Below are positions 1 through 12,658 of a DNA stretch of 64,000 nt, one piece after another. The notes under the pieces were generated by a model. The model was given only the letters and a program-made list of their open reading frames with translations. It had not been told where the DNA came from and did not search any database. The translations under genes and the position numbers were made by a program. Each line of letters begins with the position of its first letter. Position 1 is the first letter of the stretch. Origin of the DNA: Amaranthus tricolor (Eukaryota > Streptophyta > Magnoliopsida > Caryophyllales > Amaranthaceae); contig NC_080052.1 of assembly GCF_026212465.1 (NCBI RefSeq), positions 17,771,739 through 17,835,738 on the forward strand. Reading direction: 5' to 3'.

Positions 1-496
1 GGATGTTCCTCTCAACTAGACTCCCTGTGCGCACATAGATCTAGGAAACTGATGTTGCTTTTAAACCTATGATTTGAATTACTGTGTTTTGTTGTTTTGG
101 ATTGTTACTCCTCATTCAGTTTAATCTGACCTTCTGTTGTTTCCAACTTTTAGCTTGTCTACAGATCGGGACCAGTCGGGAATAATGGATTAGCAGAGGT
201 GAATAGAGGTTCCAAGGATGTATATTGAGTTAAGCACTTAGGAATCTATAGTTTTGTATTAGGATTTTTGGATAAATGTAAATTTGATTTGGCTGTGCTG
301 GTTATATCGGACTTGTAGAGAATTGTATGATTACCCTTTGTTTTAGTTAGATGTTTGTTTTGAGATATAGCTGAGTTAGTTACGTTAAAGAAGCCGGTGA
401 TCCCTTTACTCAAGTTTTAGAAGTGTGTTTTCAGTTTTCTTGGGAAATAAACCATGTGATGACCCTGTTTACTCAGTCAACGGTAAGTCGGGTTGT
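1..496 (+). other. LTR-like or transcript-end debris
   Basis: No coding potential is visible. The stretch ends near 500 in a GTCGGGTTGTTACA block, a wording common at the ends of plant LTRs. No second copy, primer-binding site or TSD is in the window, so the element type cannot be fixed. The assignment is a weak inference. Confidence 0.25.
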
Positions 497-643
497 TACA
501 CCAACTTACATAATTCGTAATGCCAACTTACAAAATGCTTAATGTCTATTTACAGTATACTTAACGCCAACTTATAGTATGCTTAATGCCTACTTACAAT
601 ATACTTAATGCCAAGTTACAGTATGTTTAATGCCTACTTACAT
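497..643 (+). repeat. 22-bp minisatellite, about 6-7 copies
   Basis: Degenerate tandem copies of a unit like TTAATGCCTACTTACAATAT follow each other at 22-bp spacing. The core TGCC(T/A)ACTTACA is the best conserved part. A related unit with core CACCTACTTCACATAT reappears over about 6,050-6,830, so the two tracts probably belong to one repeat family. Confidence 0.7.
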
Positions 644-1430
644 CATATTCTTTAGGATGGGGTAGGGTAGTTGCTTTAGAGCTAAGATTATGAGAAAAAA
701 AAATTTATAAATCTTTAGCTAGGAAATCGGAAAACTATGAAACCACACCATTCCATTAGTTAAGATGTTGCAACACATAAAAGAACAGGATCATTCCAAT
801 TTGGAAATGGAGGAAAATATGTTACATAAATATCCTTACCTGTTTGTTCATGTAAATATAGATTAATACTTTTAGTTAGTTTCGAGGACGAAACTCTTAT
901 AAGAAGGGAAGACTAAAACAGTCGAAGAAACTAACCTCATTTTAATCACGAATTTGATGTCTAAATTTTATTTAATTAGTGATGCTAGTAATAAAAAAAA
1001 TTCTACAATGATTAGAAACTCGTTAATTTGTAACGTGGTTATGAATTGTAACAACAATCATAATCTTTGAAGGTAAAACTTAAAGTTGAGCGACTACCCA
1101 CAACATTTCAGAAATATTATAATACTTACTCGAAAACTTTATTTGCCCAAGTTGGGAATAAATAAAATATTTCATACACATATACAAGTGATTTTTAAAC
1201 ATGACTTACAAGTTACGTAACTTGTTACATGTACAATAATTTTTACCCAAATTTTAAACTATCTTAGATAAACCTTTCTTACACCATAATAGACCAAATT
1301 GAGGATAAATGATCACCTTAAATCAACCCCAAACAGCAGCCCCATTTGGCTGTCCCATACCCCTTTTTAGCTCTTTGTTCACTTACATACACAACCTAAA
1401 CACTCTACCCAAAATCGCCTTTGTTCTAAT
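644..1430. other. AT-rich intergenic sequence, nothing recognised
   Basis: Neither strand shows a long open frame, RNA gene or element terminus that I can support. Base composition matches the AT-rich background of the window. Confidence 0.5.
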
Positions 1431-2300
1431 TAGAGCTGTTCAAATCTGACTCAATCCGAAAATCCAACCCTAAACCGAAAGTTAACCGACCCCGAAAATA
1501 TGTTTCTTTTTTAGGTTTATCGATCCGATATTATCCCAACCGAAGTTGTGCCCGAATCGATTTACGACCGAAAATCGTAAAATCGAACTCGAACTGCGAC
1601 CGATTTTTATAATCGACATATAACCGTTAACCGAGATTACCTGAAACTAATAGTGACCGACCCGAGTCGTACCCGACCCGAATCATGCTCAAAACCGAAC
1701 TTGATCAGGCTAAAACCGACTTAACTCGAACAAATTTTTAATCGAAATGCCATAAACCTGAACCAATTTTTAACATAGAGGTATGATCGACTAATATTCA
1801 ATAATCTTATTAGTTAATCTAATAAAGCAATAGAAATTTTAATAAATTAAATTTTATACATACATGGTTTCATATATTTAGAGTTAATAATTAATGGTCA
1901 ATGTTTATTTAACTATTTTTAATCAATTTAGATGAAAAATGATAAAACTTTAATTTTAATTTACAGTCAAACAAGTAAAAGTAACAAAGTAATAATCAAT
2001 AACTGATTTGCATTTTAACTATTTCGCCTTAACTAAGGGGAATCTTATCAGCAATTAAAAAATGCGAACAACATAATTTGATATTGACTTGATAGATAGT
2101 AATTATTAATTCGTAGCCGAATTCTACTGAAAAATAATATCCGAATCCGATCTGTACCCGGTAAAACCGAACCAATTATTAACCGATGACAGTCCGAGAC
2201 CGATTGACTACTCGACACGAACTTCAATCAACACCGAACCGATGCTAACCCGATAGCTCAAATAATCGATCTTCAACTGAACCGTGACTAACCGACCTGA
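1431..2300. mobile_element. Degenerate hAT-like non-autonomous element, one end lost in gap
   Basis: From about 1,433 (AGAGCTGTTCAAATC) the sequence is packed with short motifs such as AACCGA, CCCGAA and ACCGACCCGA, then an AT-rich middle (1,800-2,100), then the same motifs again from 2,115 to the gap. Motif-rich flanks around an AT-rich core are typical of small hAT elements. The right terminus falls in the assembly gap, so no TSD can be checked. An alternative is a plain degenerate minisatellite. Confidence 0.35.
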
Positions 2301-2400
2301 NNNNNNNNNNNNNNNNNNNNNNNNNNNNNNNNNNNNNNNNNNNNNNNNNNNNNNNNNNNNNNNNNNNNNNNNNNNNNNNNNNNNNNNNNNNNNNNNNNNN
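2301..2400. other. Assembly gap (100 N)
   Basis: Exactly 100 N, a standard placeholder of unknown true size. It abuts a very long TA microsatellite, which probably caused the assembly break. Confidence 0.99.
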
Positions 2401-3866
<1,466 letters not shown>

Positions 3867-4150
3867 CATTGTGGTTACGGGGACTTCTAGATTATTTAGG
3901 TTTGAAGCAGGATTGTGTGAATCTGAATTGTGATAGCCAAAGTGCTATTCATTTGGCCAGAAACCAGGTTCATCATGCTCATACCAAACATATAGATGTA
4001 AGTTATCACTTTGTACGAGATGTCATAGAGGAAGGTAGTATTTCTGTTATGAAGGTGCATACAAATGAGACCCCGCAGACATGTTAACCAAAGTCGTCTC
4101 AGGAAGCAAATTCCAACATTGTTTGGAATTGCTAAATTTTGTTTTATGTT
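3867..4150 (+). pseudogene. Ty1/copia RNase H C-terminal remnant
   Basis: The translation reads WLRGLLDYLGL, then CDSQSAIHLARNQVHHAHTKHID, then YHFVRDVIEEGSI. This is the end of a plant copia polyprotein: the second half of RNase H, with its CDSQSAIHL core and the conserved HxRTKHID-type block, here HAHTKHID. The frame stops at about 4,085, although the expected MLTKV-like block continues out of frame as LTKVVSGSKFQH around 4,082-4,120. Protease, integrase and reverse transcriptase are absent upstream, so only the 3' end of the element survives. It ends about 160 bp before a probable LTR, as expected for the polyprotein end. Confidence 0.8.
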
Positions 4151-4307
4151 AGGCACTACATGGAGGAATAAAGGAACTGCGATTGGTTTGATCCCGGTCG
4201 AGGGTACGTAGGCAGTCATTGTAAAATTGGTGCAACCGGATACATATTACGCAATTTGTTTGTCCAAAATTTGAATGTGTTTTCAATTTATGAACGAGGT
4301 GGAAAAT

Positions 4308-4703
4308 TGTGGGAAATATATGTGGACATGACTAAATTAATATGAAACCGATACCTCAAAAAGATAAACAATATTTGGGATAGACAAATAACCACTATGA
4401 AGGAAATAATAAATATAAAAAAAAGAACTTTCTTAATGCTAAAACTTTTGACGTGAATAAAACTTGATTAATCAAAAATGATATATATTAACGTACAACA
4501 CTAAGCTTATATATAATGTTGAAAGAAACTAATGAAACAATGATTCACCTTGTTTCTCTAATAGCCATTAATTTAATTCCTAATAACTAACTCTTGCATA
4601 ACAATAGAATATAACTATTGTTGTTCCCCTTACATTTCTCTTTGTCCTTCTATTTAGTCATGATTAATTTAGGAATTAATCATGTCCACATATATTTTCC
4701 ACA
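4308..4703 (+). mobile_element. Probable copia 3' LTR (396 bp) with 28-bp inverted ends
   Basis: A purine-rich AGGTGGAAAAT stretch is followed by TGTGGGAAATATATGTGG. That is the usual plant copia layout of polypurine tract then LTR start. The segment ends in the inverse sequence: 4,308-4,335 and the reverse complement of 4,676-4,703 match at 26 of 28 positions, and the ends are TG and CA. The interior (about 4,550-4,660) is T/C-rich like an R-U5 region. Inverted ends this long are unusual for an LTR, so a small inverted-repeat transposon inserted at this point is the alternative. Confidence 0.55.
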
Positions 4704-5119
4704 TACTGTAATTCATTTCGCAGGAAACTATACGTGGCCATCTTCATATGTAATTCAAAAAATGATAATGTTAGGATTTTAATATATGATAATATTAAAA
4801 TTTAATAAATATCAAACTTGCAATTGATTTATATTTATGATAATGCTTGTGAAGATGGCCTATTGTCACAAGCAGTCCAACGATATTTTCAAGAAAATAG
4901 TTTTCTTCCTCACGCATAACTGATGCGCGCTAAGATTCCTCTCAAAGAAAATTATCGACATTAAACCCTAATTTACCCAAAAGTTTTGTATAATAATACA
5001 TCAAAATCATAGAAAAACTAATCAAATCATCAAGAAAGCACAAGATGGAATAAGAAGAAACAACTATTACTTTTGGCTACATAATAAAAAATTTCTATTT
5101 TTCTCTTTTCAATTGAATT
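4704..5119. other. AT-rich sequence, nothing recognised
   Basis: No coding or RNA signal found. It may be flanking DNA of the copia relic. Confidence 0.4.
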
Positions 5120-6156
5120 AACCTTCTATTTACTTTTTGTGATAATGGCTCACAGTAAATACTTTTACATATACAGGTAGATATTGTAACAAATATAGTA
5201 GGAAATTTTATTAGTAAAACTAGGTACTTTAATTAGTGATAATAATTGCTTTCACCAATAGAAATAGGTATTGTAATTGTTCATAGTAGGTATTATATAT
5301 GTACAAGTGGTTACTATATTGGTTTATAGTAGACATTTTTATCAATATAATTAGATGTATTTTTTCCAATAGAAATTAATATTTTTATGATTTATACGAT
5401 ATAATGCAATGCATGCTTTTAACTTAAAATGACTACTTATTTATCTTAAAGTACCGACTTTAATATCTTAAAACATCTACTTTTAAATCTTAAAATCTTA
5501 TTTTAATACAACACTATACCTACTGTAAGTAGCTAAATGCCTACATATTATCTTGCAAAGTGAAGGAATTGGAAACACGTACTTTGATCCTATAAAACAC
5601 CTAATATAAATAGTTAAAATGCTTACTTATTATCTTGCAAAATTAGAAAAATTGAAAACTTCTGCTATAAAACTATAAAACTCCTCATCATCATCATCAT
5701 CATCATCCTACCCAGTGTATCCCACTCATAGAATGACGACAGGATATGAGGAGGGAAAGACGGCAGTAACTCATACCCACACAGGAGAGCGCAGCCAAAT
5801 GAGTCCATCGGCTCAAGGAAGATAAATAGACGTAATAACCACGAGGAAAAAAACTTAAAGACCTATAAAACATCTATTGTATGTAATTCACATGCCTAGT
5901 CGTGATAATCTTACAATAAGAAGGAATGAAGTGAAAGCTCCTACTTGAATACAATTAAACACTTATGAGTAGTTAAAATGCCTATTTATTATTTTACAAA
6001 ATGAAGAAAAAGACAACTTCTATTTTAATACCATAAAACACCTACGTTAGCTATCAAAAACCCATACTTCACATATTAAAATCAACTTCACATATCCTAA
6101 ACACCTACTTCAGATATCAAAAACATCAACTTGAGATTCTGAAAACTCCAAACTTA
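5120..6156. repeat. Degenerate short-period repeats (CCTACTT / AAGTAGG type)
   Basis: Short motifs such as AGGTA(C/T)T and CATCTACTT or CACCTA recur irregularly. The left part (5,160-5,350) reads mostly as the complement of the right part. The tract is interrupted by an RTE/SINE-like tail at 5,686-5,830. Periodicity is weak here and clearer beyond 6,413. Confidence 0.4.
5686..5830 (-). mobile_element. RTE/SINE-like 3' tail with (ATG)n end, minus strand
   Basis: A (CAT)n tract at about 5,686-5,706 is followed by a GC-richer block reading, on the minus strand, GGGTATGAGTT..CGTC.TTCCCTC..ATTCTATG..GGGATACA.TGGGTA(GGATG)n. The same block occurs on the plus strand at 25,193-25,280, again ending in (ATG)n. 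Two dispersed copies sharing a 3' trinucleotide tail point to a non-LTR family (RTE LINE or a SINE using its tail). No ORF remains. Confidence 0.6.
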
Positions 6157-6412
6157 TACTTCGTTTTTATTTAGTTGCACCAAAATCATTTTTTACACTA
6201 TTCATCATTCGATAGTGTTTTACATAATGTGGCTATTAAACCAGAAAAAAACATAGTCATATAGGATCTTGTTTTAATCGTCTCGTCGGATACTTTCATA
6301 ATATAAAATTTTTATAACTTTAGTTGAATATAATTCTAGATATAAGCAACCCGACAAACACATCGACTGCATAAAAAGGTGATTAGGTGCAAGTAAATAA
6401 ATAGAGGAAGTA
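6157..6412. mobile_element. Stowaway-like MITE (256 bp)
   Basis: The ends form an imperfect terminal inverted repeat (TIR). The left end starts TACTTCGTTTTTATTTAGTT and the right end reads TACTTCCTCTATTTATTTAC on the reverse strand; both then continue TTGCACC. The start with TA and the CTTC(C)-type terminus fit the Tc1/Mariner Stowaway group, which duplicates TA. There is no coding capacity, as usual for the group. The element sits inside the 22-bp repeat region. Confidence 0.6.
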
Positions 6413-6830
6413 TATTGTAAACACCTACTTTACATACTAGAAACATCTACTTTACATTGCTTAAACACCTACTTCACATATTCAACATACATGAAGTGGG
6501 TATACCTACCACATATGCCATAAACACCTGCTTCACATATCATAAACAACAACTTATGACACTATAAACACCTAGAGTAAGTATTATAAACACTTAGTTT
6601 TCATACCATAAACACCTAGTTTATATACCATAATCTTTTATTTTATGTACCCTCCACACCTACTTCATATACCATTAACTCCTACTTCATATATCTTAAA
6701 CACCTATATTAACACATGTAAACACATACTTCAACCCATATAAAAACATACGCGCTTTATAACACACCTACATTAACCATTATGGTAATTATAATTAACA
6801 CACCTACATTAACCACTATGGTATTAAAAA
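6413..6830 (+). repeat. 22-bp degenerate minisatellite, CACCTACTTCACATAT type
   Basis: Repeated units resemble TAAACACCTACTTCACATAT followed by CA, at about 22-bp spacing, with many substitutions. The same type already occurs at about 6,050-6,150 on the other side of the MITE, so the MITE inserted into a pre-existing array. Confidence 0.6.
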
Positions 6831-7196
6831 AAAAGAAATAATTGCAGAAGAAACTAAAATTGCATAAATTTGAAGAGATTGATGAATGAAAATTGAGTCT
6901 TTTAAAAAATAATTATATCCAACATAAAAAAAGAGCGCATGTTTATTTTAATTTTTGTAGCATTTTTTTTCTTCAAATGAGATTTAACTATATTTGGGTC
7001 AGTCTAAGAAATGATCTATTAAAAGATCGTTTCTCTTAACAGTTTGTGAACATAAATTGGATTGTTAGTTCAATTTATTAACCAACTTATAACCGTCTTG
7101 TTAGACTATATGACATATCATAATGTTTCAACCATTAGCTTAAACTTTTGGGAATTGGTTCTTTGGGCTAGAAGTGTGGATGCAACACAGGTCGTC
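6831..7196. other. AT-rich flank; end resembles retroelement sequence
   Basis: Nothing coding. The last 140 bp (TCATAATGTTTCAACC.. TTGGTTCTTTGG) resemble the region before the primer-binding site of plant copia elements, but the site itself is not present. The stretch ends at the hAT target-site duplication. Confidence 0.3.
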
Positions 7197-7204
7197 CTTA
7201 TACC

Positions 7205-7227
7205 TAGGCATGGCCACGGTCCGGGTT
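7205..7227 (+). repeat. hAT left terminal inverted repeat
   Basis: Matches the right terminus 10,818-10,840 in inverse orientation with three mismatches. GGTTCC-rich subterminal repeats follow to about 7,365. Confidence 0.9.
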
Positions 7228-7717
7228 GGGCCGGTTCCGTTCCGGTTCCATTTGGAACCTGTTGCGACCGGTTCCGGTTCCGGGCGGTTCCAAACGGTTC
7301 CTTGGCGGTTCATGAGGCGGTTCCGGCGGTTCCAATTCACGGGACGGGTGGGTCGGACCATCGGTTCCATTTTTATTTTTTCTTTAAATATTTATATAAT
7401 ATAAAAATACTATAATATTGCGGACGTACATTTGATGATTACTTGATTATTAGCCAAATTCATTGCTTGTGAAGTTGTCATCGTTATTAAAATATTTACT
7501 AAAAAGAATGAAAAAAATAAATTAATAAGAAACGAATCAATGATAATATTGATAAAGATGATTAATAAAAAAAAGAGGGAGAAAATGGACTTGAACCTAG
7601 TACCCAAAGGAATACTAAGCTGCCTACGTATCCTGAAGGAATCAAAGCCCACGTATTTCTTTGTCATACCTTTTATTTTTAGTTGTTGAATGTTGATTTA
7701 TCGTTGTCCAATTGATC

Positions 7718-10287
7718 CTATTCGTCTTCGTCATCATCATCTGGTTGGTTAGATGCTTCCGCTGACTCTCCTCCTGACGATGATGCAGATGTATCCATCA
7801 TCATCCATGGATCATCATCATCATCTTGATCATCATCATTCCTTAGTCCTTGTGTTCGAATCTCCGCTTGATCCCAATCTTTCTTGCAAACACATATTTG
7901 AATACTATGTGGAGCAAGACGAGATCTCTTTTCGTCTAAAACTCTTCTACCTGCACTAAAAGCAGACTCCGACGCAATTGTAGAAGCAGGAATTGCAAGG
8001 ATATCCTTTGTAATTCTCGATAATATGGGAAATTTTATAGATTTTTCTTTCCACCACTCTAAAATATCATAGCTACCTTGGTCTATTTCAAAGTGGTGTT
8101 TAAGATAACTATCTAATTCTAAATATGAAGTGGAGGATGAAGAAGAAGATGATCCTACAAAACTATCATCTTGGCTCATTATATTAGCTATTACGGAATT
8201 ATAATAAGAGGGACGTGCCAAAACGTTTGCACGCCTAGACGTATCGCGTTTTGGGTTATATACACTAGCATAATAATCCTAAAGTTCTGCTAAAAGTTTT
8301 TTACAAGTTCCAACATAATTATGTACATCACTAGGCGGGCGATCTAATGATTGGTAGTAAAATCCAATTACTTTAGTAAGGACTTCTATTTTAAAACATG
8401 GGTCTAAAATGGTTGCAATTCCATAAATATAAGGAAAATCGGTAAAAAAATATGCCTTCCATTTATCCATCATATCTGCAAGAATCGACTTTAAATATGG
8501 GTTAGTATCATCATGCGTATGTTTAAGAAGATGATAAAAAATAGTAATACACTCACTTATTACTAAGTGGACGTTCAGTTCATAAACATATGAAAAAATC
8601 TTAGTTGCGTGGTCATACGCTTCTAATATTTTATGTACACCTATAGCTAATTCCCATGTGTCATGAGTTATATAGCTATCTGTACACTCACTATACAGTT
8701 GTGTTATAACTGGACGATAAGCAATCGCCTTTCTTAATAAATCGTTGGTTGGGCCCCAACGTGTAGGAGTATCTAATGACCAATACACTTTTTTTAGTTG
8801 ATATTGGTCACATAATTGTTTATATCGTCTCTTTATCTTTCCAATTCTAAGCCACTTCACTATATCTCTAGATGGATCTAATAAATCGCTTAATTGTTTT
8901 ATACCTGCTTGGCAAGATAAGTTAACTATATGAGCACAACAACGTATGTGTAATAAGCTACCCCCAAGCATAAAACTAAAACCAGGCTCGTTATACAAAA
9001 GTTCCATACATTTAATGTTAGCGGTTGCATTATCGGTAGAACAACAAAATATCTTATCTAATAAGTTCCATTCTCTACATATCTCTACTAATCTATATTT
9101 TATGTTTTCACCCGTATGTCTTTCTAGCATTGTCTCAAAAGAAATTATTCTTTTTTGAATAATCCAATTTTGATCTATCCAATGTGCTGTTATACACATA
9201 TAAGATTCTAATTGTTTTCTTTAAATATTTATATAGCGCATTGATTCATATAATTTAATTGTGCGTCTTTTAAGAGTGCTCCTAGGGATTGCTCTATATT
9301 ATGGTTGCATAGTTTTTCTAGTGAAACGCTCGTGTGCCCTACTTTCGCCGTGGTTAAAAGGCAATTCATCACAAATTACATACTTAGAAAATTCATCAAT
9401 CATATCATTACGATTATATTTAAAAGGCATACCTGTGCTGGGAATGTCCCACTGTCGACTTCCACTTGTGGTCCCGCTGCCGCTTGCTGCATAAGTTTCT
9501 TTTGTGATTCCATGCTTCTTTGCCAAATGTTTGTTAAAAGATCCCATACCACCACCTAACACGTATTCACAAAACACAATAAATAAATTTTTATAAAATA
9601 TGAATATATAATGTATGTATAAAAAACTGAAAAAGTATTTACCTCTGGCGAAATTGTATGAAATTAAGGGCTTTACTCCTTGACTTTCACAAATTTGACA
9701 AGTGCATAAGAAAACATCTAGATTGTCGGTTGGTTCTTTTGTAAAATACGACTACACATGTGAAATAGCTCTACCACTAGGAGGTGGCATTGCCGGAAAA
9801 GGTTGTCTTACTGGTTCATCTTCATCTAAATTTAAATATAAAGACATACTCAGATATATACCACAATATATAAATAAATAATAATTTAAAATTTAATCAA
9901 TTTGAAAAATAAAATTATAAAACTAATCGATAGTTTGGAAATTGACTCGCGTTTACCACGAGCTTGTCTTTGTTGTTGTTGTTGTAGTTGTTCTTCATGT
10001 GATCTTGTTGATGACCGTCGAGAATTATGTATCCCAATAGGGGTCGTTGGTTCCTCTTCTTGTTCTTCTTCTTCATCAATTTGTATTTGTCTTTCCACTT
10101 CTTCTGCATAATTGTGTAATTCTTGGTCGTACCCTTCTGGATAATTTGGTTCATAATTATAATTACTAATCGAAACTGTTGTTGATACCGACGGAGTTGA
10201 AGTGGCCTTTCTTTTGGAATTAGAACCTCCCAATGATTTTGCCACTTTAGTAACTTTGTTAGAGGCTTTTTTCAAAAAAGAAAACAT
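7718..10287 (-). pseudogene. hAT transposase (BED finger, RNase H-like core, hATC) with four in-frame stops
   Basis: Four exon-like blocks read in one conserved frame. The N-terminal Ser/Gln-rich exon (10,287-9,957) ends in a GT donor. An intron of about 131 bp leads to exon 2 (9,825-9,643), which holds the first half of a BED zinc finger (SHV-stop-SYF, then CTCQIC). An intron of about 87 bp leads to GGGMGSFNKHLAKKH, the second half of the finger. The core follows (8,279-9,199, MCITAHWIDQNW), then the C-terminal dimerisation domain (7,718-8,221, ASTIASESAFSAGRRVLD) and an acidic tail. Breaks: TAG in place of the BED Trp (9,752-9,754), TAA after KTMQP, TAA before RKQLESY, and TAG after LLAEL. 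Between RYINI and LESYMC the usual segment with the first catalytic Asp appears to be missing. There are no frameshifts, so decay is recent or mild. It cannot encode active transposase. Confidence 0.9.
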
Positions 10288-10548
10288 GATAATATTGAAA
10301 TAATAATAGAATTAAAAAATAAATAAATAAATAAATAATAGACTAATTATGTAATTAACTAAATTAAGAAATAATTAAAAAACTAATTATGTAATTAAGA
10401 GAGTAATTGCGTAATTAAGTAATTAAGTAGAGAGAGTAAGTAGAGAGAGTAGGAGAAGAGATGAGGTGTGAATGAAAATGATTGAAAGTGATGGGTATTT
10501 ATAGAGAAAATTGCAACGGCTAGAAACGGCTAGTTAACGGCTAGTTTT

Positions 10549-10840
10549 TCACGGTTCCGGTTCCATGGAACCGCTGGGCCGGTTCACCCGGACCGGTCCC
10601 GGTTCCAGTTCCATGGAACCGTTGGACCGGTTCACTCGGACCGGTTCCGGTCCAACCCGCGGTTCTTAGGTCCGGTTCATGCAATTTTTTTCCGGTGGTT
10701 TCACGGTTCCGACAACTTTTTTTCCGGCGGTTTCACGGTTCCGCGGTTCGGGCCGGTTCGGAACCTGTCGCAAATGGTTCCGGTTCCAAGCGGTTCGGGA
10801 CCGGTTCGGTTCCGGGTAACCCGCCCCGTGGCCATCCCTA
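10549..10840 (-). repeat. hAT right subterminal repeats and terminal inverted repeat
   Basis: Dense GGTTCC, GGACCGGTTC and CGGTTCCG motifs in both orientations over about 290 bp, much more GC-rich than the neighbourhood, ending in the terminal repeat at 10,818-10,840. These are the likely transposase-binding sites. They lie upstream of the transposase start, so they probably overlap its promoter. Confidence 0.8.
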
Positions 10841-10848
10841 CTTATACC

Positions 10849-11339
10849 TGACGCTCAATATTCCACTTTAAATGAGGGTTGGTAGTCCTGACACCCGTCG
10901 TTCCACTTCTGGTTTATGTGTTTTAATTGGTGATAATTTGGTCTCTTGGTCTACTAAGCGCCAACGTACGGTTTCTTAGTCCAGTGCTAAGGCCTAATAT
11001 CGTGGTGTTGCCAATGTTGTTTCTGAGATTTGCTGGATTCGTAACTTACTTCTTGAGCTTCATTGTCCTATTCCAACTACAACTCTTGTTTATTGTGATA
11101 ATGTTAGTGCTGTCTATTTGTCGGGCAACCCTGTTCATCATCAACGCACTAAGCACATTAAAATTGACATTCATTTTGTTCGTGAAAAAGTTCAACATGG
11201 TTATGTTCGCGTTCTTGACGTTCCATCTCGATATCAGATTGCCAACATTTTTACCAAGGGTCTACCACAAATTCTTTTTGATGATTTTCGCTACAGTCTC
11301 AATGTTCGCAAACCTCCCGGTTCGACTGCAAAGGTGTAA
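10849..11339 (+). pseudogene. Ty1/copia RNase H remnant interrupted by the hAT element
   Basis: From about 10,880 the translation reads SPDTRRSTSGLCVLIGDN, VSWSTKRQRTVS, YRGVANVVSEICWIRNLL, YCDNVSAVYLSGNPVHHQ and RTKHIKIDIHFVREKV, ending FTKGLPQILFDDFR. This is the complete C-terminal part of a plant copia RNase H, with the CDNVSA and RTKHI blocks present. In-frame stops (at SRSSAEAEY, read here as S-stop-SSAKA-stop-Y) make it a pseudogene. Reverse transcriptase upstream is lost. Confidence 0.85.
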
Positions 11340-12658
11340 TAGAATAAAATATTTTGTATATTTTGTAAAATCTTCTTATTTGATAATTATTTTGTATTTA
11401 TTTAGTTTCCTAAAACTATGGATTCACTTTTGTATTTATTCTCCAAATGATGAAATGAAAACGCAAAGAATTATTTCTACCAAGTCTAACCTAGCTAAAT
11501 TAAATTATAACCGCTCAAAATCAATCGTACACTCGAATGTAAAGCTCTATTCGCACCCGGCTGCCTATCTTAATATCCCTAATCAATCTCCTAAGTCCTA
11601 AGTCGTATCTGTCGGCAATGCAGAATATGAGAGGAGGTGGTGGTCTTATTTAAAAAGATGCAAGCGATTGATCTCGACCAGGCAGAAAGCAAATTCAATT
11701 GATTACCAGAATTCAACACTACTGTGAGTCTGCGATATGATTGGGTATTTAACAACCTGGAACCTCTTAAATTGCCAAGAATCTTACCAAATACAATCCT
11801 ATTCCTACTACTCCACCAGAATAATATAAAACAATAAAATTTCAGGGAGTATTATTATTCAAGAATTGCGGCTGTCGACACAAAAAATTAAAATACACTT
11901 TTGTAGGAACTTAGAAAATGAAATTGGCAATTTTGAATAACAAACAAGTAGCAAAGGCAATCTAAGTGGGGATATTTGGTAGATTCTCCTTTCTATCTTT
12001 TTATTTTGTGAACAATAATTAGTGTCGGGAAAAGTTGGGAGGAGAATGTTCCTTAAATTTTGTGATTTTAGTCGGTGAAGTAGGTTTTGCACTAAATTAA
12101 TAATAATATAATACTTCTTTGGAATTAGACTTTGTGTATTTTTTCAAAATTTTGTATATAATTGGAAAAGTATGATCTTGACTCTTCTTTGTTTGTGCAA
12201 AACGATAAAGATACAAAACAAACTAGGTTATATGTACTAATAAATAAATAAAATCATGAAAAATTAAGTATTTTTTTAAATTTGCAATCATTAGAGTTAG
12301 AGATTATAATAATAATAATAACAATGAGCCAAGTAAAAAAAAGTGGAATTAGAATAATATATAAATGTTATCGAATCCAGATTCTACTTGGACTCGTCTA
12401 AAGAAGTAGAATTGAATTGGTAAGATCAAATTGTAGAATTATACAATTCCAAAAATAAAATTTAATATGCTAAATGTTTAGTGCATATCTATATTAATTA
12501 CTCATTTTTAAAGTTTAACCTTGTGAATTCAAGTTTTTTTTAGTAATTTCTTATGAATTAAATGAAAAACAATATAAAAATTAGTTTAAAATGAAATATG
12601 GATAAAAGTCTTTATTATTTTTAAACTATGGTTATGGATCTTTGAAACATGTATGAGT
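11340..12658. other. Probable copia LTR remnant, then AT-rich sequence
   Basis: Directly after the RNase H stop comes GTAATAGAATAAAATATTTT, similar to the start of many plant copia LTRs, but no second LTR or TSD is visible. From about 11,860 to 12,658 nothing beyond AT-rich sequence with a few GATTCTAC-type motifs is seen. Confidence 0.35.

Larger units (their letters stand above)
7205..10840 (-). mobile_element. hAT transposon, 3,636 bp, complete ends, TSD CTTATACC
   Basis: A perfect 8-bp direct repeat CTTATACC (7,197-7,204 and 10,841-10,848) flanks the element. The ends form a TIR: 7,205 reads TAGGCATGGCCACGG and the right end, reverse-complemented, reads TAGGGATGGCCACGG; both reach CGGGTT, about 20 of 23 matching. 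An 8-bp TSD with TAGGG-type ends is diagnostic of hAT. Both subterminal zones are dense in GGTTCC and GGTCCG motifs, the expected transposase-binding regions. The transposase runs on the minus strand and is broken. The element inserted into older copia sequence, whose RNase H resumes at 10,849. Confidence 0.93.

Noticed and set aside
7062..7415. A 117-aa plus-strand ORF across the hAT left end
   Set aside because: It is created by the GGTTCC-rich terminal repeats and spans the insertion junction; no family resemblance.
10927..11601. A 224-aa plus-strand ORF
   Set aside because: It is an out-of-frame reading over the copia RNase H remnant, whose true frame shows conserved blocks with stops.
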